In this document: positions 4,476 to 11,196 of the stretch, piece by piece
Layout: each line of letters starts with the position of its first letter
Position numbering within the stretch: position 1 is the first letter of the stretch
DNA from: a bacterium
GTDB taxonomy: Bacteria > UBA6262
Direction of reading: 5' to 3'
Length of the DNA stretch: 12,386 nt
Assembly: GCA_028716025.1 (NCBI GenBank)
Contig: JAQUQP010000052.1
Span: 1 to 12,386 of the forward strand
Notes under the pieces: model-generated
What the model saw: only the letters and a program-made list of their open reading frames with translations
Databases searched by the model: none
What the model was told of the DNA's origin: nothing
Made by a program: the position numbers and the translations under genes

Positions 4476-7241
4476 ATGCGTTTTAGCAAGATCGGATTTT
4501 TTATCGCGGCATTATTTATGTTGGCCGCTAATACCAGCTTGGCTGCGGATACGCAAAAGGTAAAAAGCCTGCGCATAGACGGGAATTTGACTTTTGAAGG
4601 ATGGTCGCATAAGCTTCAGCCGGGGTGGAGTATCTCTTCCAGCAAGCTGTCCAAGCTTTATACTCATGACCAGATTTCAAAAGATTCCTGGCATTATTTC
4701 GGCGGACAGACTCTGAATGTTGATTTTTCGTACCGGCCAAGTAAAAACTGGACCATGATGCTGGGAATTTTAGCTATCGGGAATTATGCCGACCGTTTTT
4801 ATATCCCCATTAATGACGAGCACCGGCTGGATTATAATAATGATAGGATTAAATGGACCAGGGGTGAGATCATTTATAAGGGAGATCGTTTCCAAAATTC
4901 GTTTAATGGCGGGATCGGCCATTATCACTGGGAAGATGAAGGCGATATGTTCCAGCTCTATCCGGAACAGTTTGACGTTTATAATTATCGCCGGGTTAGC
5001 GGCCGGCAGGCACCGCGCGGCTTGGATCTTAAATATGCCGGGGATTTTGGCAAACTGGAACTGGCACATGGGGCGGAACTGGTTTGGGGAGACCACACTT
5101 CTACTTATGGAAAATATAACTGGCGCTGGGGTTATTTCAATAATGCCTTTATCTTTAAGAATGCCCGTGTCTCTTGGGGAGAAAAGCCTAAGGAACACGT
5201 GAATGCTTATGAATTCACCACTAAAATTGATTTGATTGAACCAGTCCCCATCGATCTCGGTGTACTGTACCAGCCGTTCCGTCTGGGACGGGAATTCCTA
5301 TATGTCGAGGAATCTGGTTCCAATAATCTTTATACCATTCCCAATAGCACCTATACGATCAATACCGGTTCCCGCCTTATCAAATCCGGGACCACCAGTT
5401 CCGGAGATGCGATCGGTTATAAAACTAAATTAGGATTCAGGTTTATTCCTGGTATTGAAGAAGTAAGCGTTGGCTATGCCCATCTAGGCGCGAGCGCAGG
5501 CAATAAGCAGGAGTATTCAGGCGGGCTTAAGAAAGAGGTCAATGCCTTTACTAACCTGGACTTTACCGGTATCTATCAAAAGCCTATTTACGGTCCCTTG
5601 CCATATCTTTTTGAAGGAACAGCCAGTAATCCCGGTCCCGGAGTGATCAAGCCGCGGGGCAGGAGTGACGCTTTCTGGGTAACTATGGAAAACCGGCAGG
5701 CACATATCTATAAATTAACCTTGAACTTTGATCCTACTCCTTCGAGCTGGCTATATTTATGGCAGCCTAATATTCTCGAAGAATGGAATATGAATCCTAA
5801 AGAAGACGCTACCTTTGCCCTGTCGTTCCAGTATCTGGCCCGCAAATATCCGACCTCAACTGACCGCTGGTATTATCGTACCAGGGATGATGATATTCTC
5901 TGGGAAGGCGAGTCGGATCCGACCAAAGAATTTTGGGATTTTCGCCCGGCTGGCAAGTGGCCGACAACAGAGTGGCTGCATAGCTTTAATACCATGATGC
6001 GTTTGATTCCTTCGCCTACTTACAAATTTTGGATCAACTTCAAATGGGGACAGGATGTAGCTACCAGTTCTTTGGCTTATACCCTGAAAACAGATGAGAA
6101 TAAACCGATCACGAATTTTTTCTTAGGCACAATTTGGCTGGACAAAAAGCCTTTTAAGGCCAGCGTCACATATGGCAAAGATGTCTGGGGCTGGGAAGAA
6201 TGGCAGCAGCGGTTTGGCGGAACTATTGACCGTATGTATAAATTTTCTCTCAGCCGAACCTGGGAGAGCGCGCCATTTGAATCCACTGATTCCACTTTGG
6301 GAGTTGAGTATGTCGGGATCAGGGAGCAAGATAATCTTTATATCTATCCTGAACTCGGTTCTTTTGATGAATGGCGGATGTTCTTTAATCTGCATTTTGG
6401 CTCTATGGTGGTATTCCAGGAAGAGGAGAAACCCGTTGTCGAAGAAGAAGGTCCCAGGCCGCCTTCAGCCAGCTTAACCGTAGTGACCCCGGTGTTCACT
6501 CCGGGGACTGGGGATAATCCTGATGCCATATTCTCGCTGGCAGCCGCTGACAATAAGGGGATCAAGAACTGGGAGATCAATATCTTGGATATGGATGATA
6601 ACTTGATCCAGACTTTGTCGGGAAAAGGTCAGCCGCCGCTGGAAAAGGAATGGGATGGCACTGATCTGGCCAGCCAAGAAGTCGCGCCTGAAGGCGATTA
6701 CAAGGTTATTTTCAAGGTTAAAAATAAATCCAATTTGTCTGTCCAGACTGATCCTCAAGTAGTGACCTTGCAGATCCCGCAGATCGAAGTGGCTAAGGAA
6801 GTCCTGGCGGAAGCTCCGGTCGAACTTAGAGAAGAAGAAAGAGGATTGGTCATGAATATCACCTCGGCGGTGCTATTCGATTTTGATAAATCCAAATTAA
6901 AGGAAGAAGCCAAACAATTATTACCAGATGTGGTCAAACTGCTCAAGATGTATCCTAATAATAAGGTCTTGATCGAAGGACATACTGATTCAGTCGGATC
7001 TGAGGACTATAACCTAAAATTGTCAACTCGCCGGGCAACCAGCGTTTATAATTATTTCGTGCAGCAGGAAGTAGACAAGGAGCGGCTGGAAAAGAAAGGT
7101 TATGGCGAAACCAAGCCGGTCGCCTCTAACCGCACTCAAGCCGGACGGGCATTAAACAGGAGAGTGGAGATCATCCTGCTTAAGGAACCTGATACAGAGC
7201 AGGGTACCTCTGAGGAACAGGACACGGTGGAACCGGAATGA
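4476..7241 (+). CDS. Large outer-membrane beta-barrel / FlgD-like / OmpA fusion protein
   Basis: Predicted outer-membrane protein anchored to peptidoglycan. From ATG 4476 (921 aa): signal peptide 1-24 (cleavage near LAA-DTQ); a long region (about 25-645) of short amphipathic strands rich in Trp/Tyr/Phe, consistent with a large barrel; a Glu/Pro linker (about 648-662, VVEEEGPRPP); an Ig-like FlgD-type domain (about 665-770, LEKEWDGTDLASQEVAPEGDYKV); and an OmpA C-terminal domain (about 795-900). The OmpA domain shows FDFDKSKL, EGHTDSVGSEDYNLKLSTRRA and GRALNRRVEI, which hold the Asp and Arg that bind diaminopimelate. The tail is acidic (EEQDTVEPE). The barrel is much larger than the 8-strand barrel of classical OmpA, so a channel is possible; substrate is unknown. 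The stop overlaps the next start (ATGA), so the two are translationally coupled. GTG 4449 gives 930 aa. Confidence 0.84.
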   Translation: MRFSKIGFFIAALFMLAANTSLAADTQKVKSLRIDGNLTFEGWSHKLQPGWSISSSKLSKLYTHDQISKDSWHYFGGQTLNVDFSYRPSKNWTMMLGILAIGNYADRFYIPINDEHRLDYNNDRIKWTRGEIIYKGDRFQNSFNGGIGHYHWEDEGDMFQLYPEQFDVYNYRRVSGRQAPRGLDLKYAGDFGKLELAHGAELVWGDHTSTYGKYNWRWGYFNNAFIFKNARVSWGEKPKEHVNAYEFTTKIDLIEPVPIDLGVLYQPFRLGREFLYVEESGSNNLYTIPNSTYTINTGSRLIKSGTTSSGDAIGYKTKLGFRFIPGIEEVSVGYAHLGASAGNKQEYSGGLKKEVNAFTNLDFTGIYQKPIYGPLPYLFEGTASNPGPGVIKPRGRSDAFWVTMENRQAHIYKLTLNFDPTPSSWLYLWQPNILEEWNMNPKEDATFALSFQYLARKYPTSTDRWYYRTRDDDILWEGESDPTKEFWDFRPAGKWPTTEWLHSFNTMMRLIPSPTYKFWINFKWGQDVATSSLAYTLKTDENKPITNFFLGTIWLDKKPFKASVTYGKDVWGWEEWQQRFGGTIDRMYKFSLSRTWESAPFESTDSTLGVEYVGIREQDNLYIYPELGSFDEWRMFFNLHFGSMVVFQEEEKPVVEEEGPRPPSASLTVVTPVFTPGTGDNPDAIFSLAAADNKGIKNWEINILDMDDNLIQTLSGKGQPPLEKEWDGTDLASQEVAPEGDYKVIFKVKNKSNLSVQTDPQVVTLQIPQIEVAKEVLAEAPVELREEERGLVMNITSAVLFDFDKSKLKEEAKQLLPDVVKLLKMYPNNKVLIEGHTDSVGSEDYNLKLSTRRATSVYNYFVQQEVDKERLEKKGYGETKPVASNRTQAGRALNRRVEIILLKEPDTEQGTSEEQDTVEPE

Positions 7242-7945
7242 AAAAAATAACCTTAGTGAAAATTATAATAATGATCGTGATGGGAATGTTCCTGGTTTCC
7301 TGTGAACGTAATCCTATGAAACGGCTGTCTGATCCTTTTGATGAAGGAGCTTTAGGCGCCTGGAGCGGCGTCTTTAAGATCTATGATGACGATTTGATCA
7401 CTGGCGGCAATGTGGCTTTTATCCCGTCTGATAAAACCCCGCCGGATAATAATATGACCCTCGATTTTATGTATACTGATGATAATCCGCCCGAAGGCAA
7501 GAAATGTCTGCGTTATACCTGGAATGGACAAGACCTGGACTGGAACGGTAAGAATGAACATGACTGGGCCGGAATGAGCCTGATCGTGGCCACTCATTGG
7601 TCATTGTATGATTCCACTCCCAGCAAAGATCTTTCTGCCGGAGGATATACCAAGATCACCTTCAAAGCCCGGGCGGTCAATTTAGCCAGCAATATGTACG
7701 TGAAATTTGAAGGGCCAGTCTCGACCACCACTTCCGCGCCGAACAGGGGCGGTACCAGGTATCTCCGCTTGACCAGTACGGAGCTGAGTGATTGGCAATC
7801 ATATACTATTAATTTCAATAACGCTGATTTTAAATCAGTAAAGGATTATTTTAAAATAGTGATAGAATATCCAGCTGGTATTAACACTACCCTGTATAGC
7901 AACGGGGGTATAGTTTTGGTTGATGATATCAGGTATGAAAAGTAA
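7238..7945 (+). CDS. Lipoprotein with jelly-roll carbohydrate-binding-like domain
   Basis: Predicted envelope lipoprotein of 235 aa. The N-terminus has a positively charged start, a hydrophobic core and a lipobox L19-V-S-C22; residue +2 is Glu, which does not match the inner-membrane retention Asp of enterobacteria. The body (about 30-234) looks like a galactose-binding-like beta-sandwich, with KCLRYTWNG (89-97), WAG (110-112), GYTKITFKARA (136-146), WQSYTINFN (186-194) and the closing VLVDDIRYE (226-234). The order CxxY/W...WAG...KxxFxAR...W..Y.I...DDI.xE parallels that of the four secreted paralogs downstream, so this is probably a divergent, membrane-anchored member. A closing DDI-type strand is common in CBM families such as CBM4/9 and CBM11, but no family is assigned. 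Its ATG overlaps the OmpA-fusion stop by 4 nt, pointing to a joint role at the outer membrane. Confidence 0.72.
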   Translation: MKKITLVKIIIMIVMGMFLVSCERNPMKRLSDPFDEGALGAWSGVFKIYDDDLITGGNVAFIPSDKTPPDNNMTLDFMYTDDNPPEGKKCLRYTWNGQDLDWNGKNEHDWAGMSLIVATHWSLYDSTPSKDLSAGGYTKITFKARAVNLASNMYVKFEGPVSTTTSAPNRGGTRYLRLTSTELSDWQSYTINFNNADFKSVKDYFKIVIEYPAGINTTLYSNGGIVLVDDIRYEK

Positions 7946-7966
7946 GAGAATAAGAGGAGGGGAAAC

Positions 7967-8707
7967 ATGTTCAGCCGCAAGTACGCTTTAAAGATCTTTG
8001 TTTTGGCTATAGCTATTATAATGGTCATTTCCGTATCCGCGGTATCCGCCCGGGAAGCAGCTTATAATTTTAATACCAAGTCTCCGTCAAATGCTGCCCT
8101 GCGGTCATTGATGCTGCCTGGTTGGGGACAGTTCTTTAATGAACAGCCTACGAAAGGCTTTATTTTCGCTGGAGCGGAATTGATCGCCGTTGGTACAGCT
8201 TTTATGATGTATTCCAGCGCTAACAGCACTTATAGCGATTATGAAACCCAGCGAACTGCCGCTTTATATGATGACTATTCCAGCAAGGTCGATTCAGCTA
8301 ATATGTTTGTTTATGCCGCCGCGGCTATTTGGGTGGGGAACGTGATCGATGCTTACTTGTCAGCGGATAGCGGGACCAGCTCGAAGAGCAAGAAGAGCAG
8401 TACGCTAAAAAAGAACAGTAAAAAGAAGAAAAAAGTGGAAGTAGAAGAAGAAATAGAAGAGGAACCGGCGGCAGAAGAGGAAGAAATAAACGAAGAAGAA
8501 AATACCGAAGAACAGGAAGAACAAGTAAAACCGCGGAAAAAACAGAAAAAACAAGTAGAAGAAGAAATTGAAGAAGAACCGGCAGAACCAGAAGAAGAAA
8601 GTATTGACGAAGAGGAAGATGACGAATCAAGCTTGCCGGGAAGAGGATTTTACCTGCAGGCTAAAGGACTGCATCAATTAGGCATTGCTTACCGGTATAC
8701 TTTCTAA
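7967..8707 (+). CDS. DUF5683-like membrane protein with Glu/Lys-rich tail
   Basis: Membrane or envelope protein of unknown function, 246 aa. After a signal peptide (1-28, ending SAVSA-REA) comes a DUF5683-like core: SPSNAALRSLMLPGWGQFFNEQPTKG (39-64) followed by two hydrophobic segments (65-83 and 111-132). Residues 138-221 are almost purely Lys, Glu, Ser and Pro, with VEEEIEEEPA at both 159-168 and 197-206. The last 25 residues (GRGFYLQAKGLHQLGIAYRYTF) return to an aromatic strand-like pattern ending in Phe, as in outer-membrane strands. A very strong ribosome site (AGAGGAGGGG, 7953-7962) precedes ATG 7967. It lies 21 nt after the lipoprotein gene and 27 nt before the first paralog, so it is co-transcribed. 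DUF5683 proteins are frequent in Bacteroidetes-related genomes; their role is not established. Confidence 0.72.
   Translation: MFSRKYALKIFVLAIAIIMVISVSAVSAREAAYNFNTKSPSNAALRSLMLPGWGQFFNEQPTKGFIFAGAELIAVGTAFMMYSSANSTYSDYETQRTAALYDDYSSKVDSANMFVYAAAAIWVGNVIDAYLSADSGTSSKSKKSSTLKKNSKKKKKVEVEEEIEEEPAAEEEEINEEENTEEQEEQVKPRKKQKKQVEEEIEEEPAEPEEESIDEEEDDESSLPGRGFYLQAKGLHQLGIAYRYTF
8441..8584 (+). repeat. GAA/GAG-rich low-complexity segment with repeated VEEEIEEEPA
   Basis: Within the DUF5683-like gene, a purine-rich stretch encodes two copies of VEEEIEEEPA (8441-8470 and 8555-8584) separated by a basic patch (KPRKKQKKQ). The surrounding 8378-8629 is low-complexity. The antisense frame stays open across it only because of the composition. 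Confidence 0.8.
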
Positions 8708-8734
8708 ATAATTTTAACGAAGGGAGCAGGGATA

Positions 8735-9343
8735 ATGCTAAAGAAAAGCTTGGCCATACTTACATTGGTAGGAATAAGTCTGTGCGCGGGAGTGCTGGGG
8801 TGGGCGGCAGGTGATAGCAGTGCCTTTAAGATCTTTCCGATATATACTGATGCTAAATCAGCGGATAATCATTTTGTTCCAAGCGGCTGGATGGGTGATT
8901 ACGGCGATCTGAAGGTGAGTGATCTCTGGAGCAAGGATCCGCACAGCGGGGCAACCTGCATCCAGTGGAAATATAGCGCCAAAGGGTCCAATGGCGCGGG
9001 TTGGGCGGGAGTATATTGGCAAAATCCGGCTAATAATTGGGGTAGTAAAAAGGGTGGCTATGAACTAACCGGCGCTAAAAAATTGGTATTTTGGGCGCGG
9101 GGAGAAAAAGGTGGTGAGATAATAGCGGAAGTAGGGGTGGGCGGCATTACCGGGAAATATGCCGACACGGATAAAGTAAGTCAAGGTCCGATCGAGCTTA
9201 CTAACGAGTGGAAAAAATATGAGATCGATGTCAGCGAGGCCGACCTTACGTACATCAGCGGTGGTTTTTTCTGGGTGGCAAAAAGCGATGATATGCCTGA
9301 AGGCGGCATGACCTTTTATCTTGATGATATCAGGTTTGAGTAA
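8735..9343 (+). CDS. Secreted jelly-roll domain protein, paralog A
   Basis: First of four tandem paralogs; 202 aa, the minimal form. Signal peptide 1-25 (cleavage near GWAA-GDS), then directly the shared domain (about 31-202). Conserved blocks are FPIYTD (34-39), NHFVPSGWMGDYGD (45-58), DPHSGATCIQWKY (68-80), GWAGVYWQNPANNWG (89-103), LTGAKKLVFWARGEKGGE (111-128), GGITGKYADTDK (136-147), EWKKYEID (158-165), YISGGFFW (173-180) and FYLDDIRFE (194-202). The Trp/Tyr-rich strands and closing LDDI strand suggest a galactose-binding-like, carbohydrate-binding beta-sandwich. I cannot assign a CBM family and see no catalytic motif. About 127 of 169 domain residues match paralog B by hand alignment. 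A ribosome site (AGGGAGCAGGG, 8721-8731) precedes ATG 8735, 27 nt after the previous gene. Fate after export (periplasm, surface or medium) is not visible. Confidence 0.78.
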   Translation: MLKKSLAILTLVGISLCAGVLGWAAGDSSAFKIFPIYTDAKSADNHFVPSGWMGDYGDLKVSDLWSKDPHSGATCIQWKYSAKGSNGAGWAGVYWQNPANNWGSKKGGYELTGAKKLVFWARGEKGGEIIAEVGVGGITGKYADTDKVSQGPIELTNEWKKYEIDVSEADLTYISGGFFWVAKSDDMPEGGMTFYLDDIRFE

Positions 9344-9372
9344 AAACTTAAGGAAGAGGGGGTAGGCAAAAC

Positions 9373-10056
9373 ATGAGAAAAGCAATTCTCATCAGTATTT
9401 CAGTCTTAGCGGTTTTGGCAGCCAGTTTTTCAGCCATTACCGTATTTTCAGAAGGAAAGGTATTTACGGTCGCGGTACCAAACGTATTTTCCGCTCCGAT
9501 AGGGAAAAGCATCAACGCGGATGGCGCTAAAACAGGATTCAAAGCATTCCCGATCTATACAGACAAGAATTCTCCGGATAACCATTACGCGCCGAGCGGC
9601 TGGATGGGTGATTATGGCGATATGCGCTTGACTGACCGGTGGAGCCAGAATCCGCATAGCGGCACTACCTGCATACAATGGAAGTATGTTCCCAGAGGAA
9701 GCCAGGGGGCTAACTGGGCCGGCGCTTTCTGGCAGAATCCCGCTAACAATTGGGGTTCTAAAAAAGGCGGATACAATCTGACCGGAGCCAAGAAACTGGT
9801 ATTTTGGGCGCGCGGTGAAAAAGGCGGAGAAAGATTGGCTGAAGTCGGTACCGGCGGTATTGAAGGTGAATACGCTGATAGCGATAAGCTCAGCATCGGT
9901 CCCATTGACCTGACCAAAGAATGGAAAAAGTTCGAGATCGACTTGACTGGCGCTGACCTAAGCTACATTAGCGGTGGTTTTTTCTGGGCTGCCAGCGGTG
10001 ATGATGTCCCTGAAGAAGGGATCACATTCTATCTTGATGATATCAGGTTTGAGTAA
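9373..10056 (+). CDS. Secreted jelly-roll domain protein, paralog B
   Basis: Second tandem paralog, 227 aa. Signal peptide about 1-21 (cleavage near SFSA), then an extra segment of some 35 residues (about 22-56, FTVAVPNVFSAPIGKSINAD region) with no recognisable motif, then the shared domain (57-227): NHYAPSGWMGDYGD (70-83), NPHSGTTCIQWKY (93-105), NWAGAFWQNPANNWG (114-128), LVFWARGEKGGE (142-153), YISGGFFW (198-205), FYLDDIRFE (219-227). It is closest to paralog A: the two share 28 identical bases across their ends, through the stop codon (A 9318-9345, B 10029-10056). It follows A by 29 nt with a purine-rich leader (9351-9365). No anchoring signal, dockerin or sorting domain is present. Function is inferred only as binding of a carbohydrate-like ligand. 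Confidence 0.77.
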   Translation: MRKAILISISVLAVLAASFSAITVFSEGKVFTVAVPNVFSAPIGKSINADGAKTGFKAFPIYTDKNSPDNHYAPSGWMGDYGDMRLTDRWSQNPHSGTTCIQWKYVPRGSQGANWAGAFWQNPANNWGSKKGGYNLTGAKKLVFWARGEKGGERLAEVGTGGIEGEYADSDKLSIGPIDLTKEWKKFEIDLTGADLSYISGGFFWAASGDDVPEEGITFYLDDIRFE

Positions 10057-10088
10057 ATCAATTATATAGACATGGAGGTGTATAAGCA

Positions 10089-10892
10089 ATGAAACTGCGT
10101 AAAATGATGATTTGTCTGATGGTCCTGCTCATGGGCGTAGCCCTCTTGTCAACAGCCTCAATTGTGATCGGGGCGGTGATCGAGGATGAGGAAGCAGCAC
10201 CGGTAAAAAAGGAAGCGAAACCTAAAGTTTCCAAGAAAAAAGCTAAAGTAGAAAAAGTAGAAACGGAAGAAGAAACAGTTGAACCAGCAGCTGAACCTGC
10301 GGCTGAAGCAACACCGGCGAGCGAAAGCCCGTCAGCTCCGGGAGAAAAACCGTCCCGCACGAAAAAAGTCACTGCTTACCCGTTCTATATTTACCAGGAT
10401 GGGGCAGCTAAAGCTAACCACTTCTATCCGAGCGGCTGGATGGGTGATTATGGAGACATCAGAATAAATGTTAAGGAAATGGTCAATCCGCACTCAGCGC
10501 CAAGCTGTGTGAAGATCACCTATACGGCTAAAGGGAAAAATGGCGCTGGCTGGGCCGGTGTTTATTGGCAGCAACCTGCTAATAACTGGGGTACAGCGAA
10601 TGCCGGTTATAATTTAACTGGCGCCAAACGCCTGACTTTCTGGGCGCGTGGGGAAAAAGGCAATGAAGTGATCAATGAATTCAAAGTGGGCGGTATACAG
10701 GGTGAATACGCGGATACGGATGTTGCCGGTATAGGCCCGGTAAAACTGACCACCGCTTGGAAACAATACACCATAGATCTGGCAGGTAAAGATCTTAGTC
10801 GTATTGCTGGTGGTTTCTGTTGGGCGACCTCTGCAGATGAAAATCCGGATGGTTTTGCTATTTATCTGGATGATATCGTGTTCGAGCAGTAA
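10089..10892 (+). CDS. Secreted jelly-roll domain protein with Lys/Glu/Ala/Pro linker, paralog C
   Basis: Third tandem paralog, 267 aa, the longest. Signal peptide about 1-29 (ending VIGA-VIE), then a 65-residue low-complexity linker (about 30-95) with a Lys-rich first half (KPKVSKKKAKVEKVE) and a Pro/Ala/Glu second half (VEPAAEPAAEATPASES). The shared domain follows (about 97-266): NHFYPSGWMGDYGD (110-123), NPHSAPSCVKITY (133-145), GWAGVYWQQPANNWG (154-168), LTFWARGEKGNE (182-193), GGFCW (241-245), YLDDIVFE (259-266). It belongs with paralog D: both share TFWARGEKGNE, a KVGGI block, GGFCW with a second Cys (C244 here, C140 the first), and a signal peptide followed by VIE plus acidic residues. 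Ribosome site TGGAGGTG (10073-10080), 8 nt before ATG. The linker could span peptidoglycan or carry the domain away from the membrane. Confidence 0.78.
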   Translation: MKLRKMMICLMVLLMGVALLSTASIVIGAVIEDEEAAPVKKEAKPKVSKKKAKVEKVETEEETVEPAAEPAAEATPASESPSAPGEKPSRTKKVTAYPFYIYQDGAAKANHFYPSGWMGDYGDIRINVKEMVNPHSAPSCVKITYTAKGKNGAGWAGVYWQQPANNWGTANAGYNLTGAKRLTFWARGEKGNEVINEFKVGGIQGEYADTDVAGIGPVKLTTAWKQYTIDLAGKDLSRIAGGFCWATSADENPDGFAIYLDDIVFEQ

Positions 10893-10912
10893 ATTTTGAA
10901 ATTCCCACTGCT

Positions 10913-10934
10913 GATTTGTACTAAAGTATAAATC
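10913..10934 (+). other. Perfect stem-loop downstream of paralog C
   Basis: GATTTGTAC (10913-10921) pairs with GTATAAATC (10926-10934) over nine positions, one of them G-U, with a TAAA loop, 20 nt after the paralog C stop codon. It is followed by AAAGACGCGGGG, not a U-run, so it is not a standard intrinsic terminator; it may be an mRNA 3'-end stabiliser or processing site. Confidence 0.5.
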
Positions 10935-10972
10935 AAAGACGCGGGGATAGGTAAGATTTGAAATTGTTTTTT

Positions 10973-11100
10973 ACGGGTTTCCCTCTGCTTCTCGAAGGAA
11001 CGATAAAAATAAGCCGACAATAGTGACGTTCTATAGTAGATATAGCAACATCCTGTTTTGAGGCAAATATTATGTTGTTCTTCAGAGCAGAGGGACCTGT
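10973..11100 (+). ncRNA. Candidate structured RNA element (bulged long stem, possible three-way junction)
   Basis: The 290-nt gap between paralogs C and D holds no supported gene. Inside it, TCCCTCTGCT (10980-10989) is the exact reverse complement of 11086-11095. After a two-base TT bulge the pairing continues for five more pairs (10973-10977 with 11096-11100, one G-U). Two inner hairpins fit within: GGAACG (10997-11002) with CGTTCT (11027-11032), and AGCAACAT (11044-11051) with ATGTTGTT (11072-11079). The result is a plausible three-way junction. It could be a cis-regulatory leader for paralog D, a small RNA, or a small non-autonomous mobile element with terminal inverted repeats; no target-site duplication was seen. 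I recognise no known riboswitch class. Confidence 0.4.
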
Positions 11101-11112
11101 AAGAACTGGTTC

Positions 11113-11158
11113 GTAGTTGATAGTCCGCCTCGATTTTATCGAGGCTTGTAGTTCATCG
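11113..11158. repeat. GTAGTTGATAG-type repeats flanking a perfect hairpin
   Basis: GTAGTTGATAG (11113-11123) and GTAGTTCATCG (11148-11158) match at nine of eleven positions. They flank a perfect palindrome GCCTCGAT-TTT-ATCGAGGC (11127-11145). The repeat core is the same as the heptamer array at 1557-1585. This looks like an interspersed composite repeat of the genome rather than a terminator, since no U-run follows the hairpin. Confidence 0.6.
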
Positions 11159-11174
11159 TAAAAGTAAAAAAATG

Positions 11175-11196
11175 AGGTACTTGTGAAAAAGTACTT
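11175..11196 (+). promoter_or_regulatory. Hairpin holding the ribosome site and GTG start of paralog D
   Basis: AGGTACTT (11175-11182) pairs with AAGTACTT (11189-11196), eight pairs including one G-U. The loop GTGAAA contains the GTG start codon, and most of the GAGG ribosome site (11174-11177) lies in the stem. A four-codon frame ATG-AGG-TAC-TTG-TGA (11172-11186) overlaps the start. Such an arrangement could limit initiation until the hairpin is opened. Confidence 0.4.

Noticed and set aside
4786..5202. 138-codon + strand frame inside the OmpA-fusion gene
   Set aside because: It lies out of frame within a continuous barrel-coding region and shows only composition-driven Ile/Met runs.
8325..8630. 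101-codon Leu-rich open frame on the - strand that looks like a membrane protein
   Set aside because: It is the reverse of a GAA/GAG-rich coding stretch, which always reads as Leu/Phe/Ser-rich on the other strand.
10913..10934. Stem-loop read as a Rho-independent terminator of the paralog operon
   Set aside because: The stem is good but is followed by AAAGACGCGGGG with no U-run; the T-rich stretch at 10966-10972 lies too far away.
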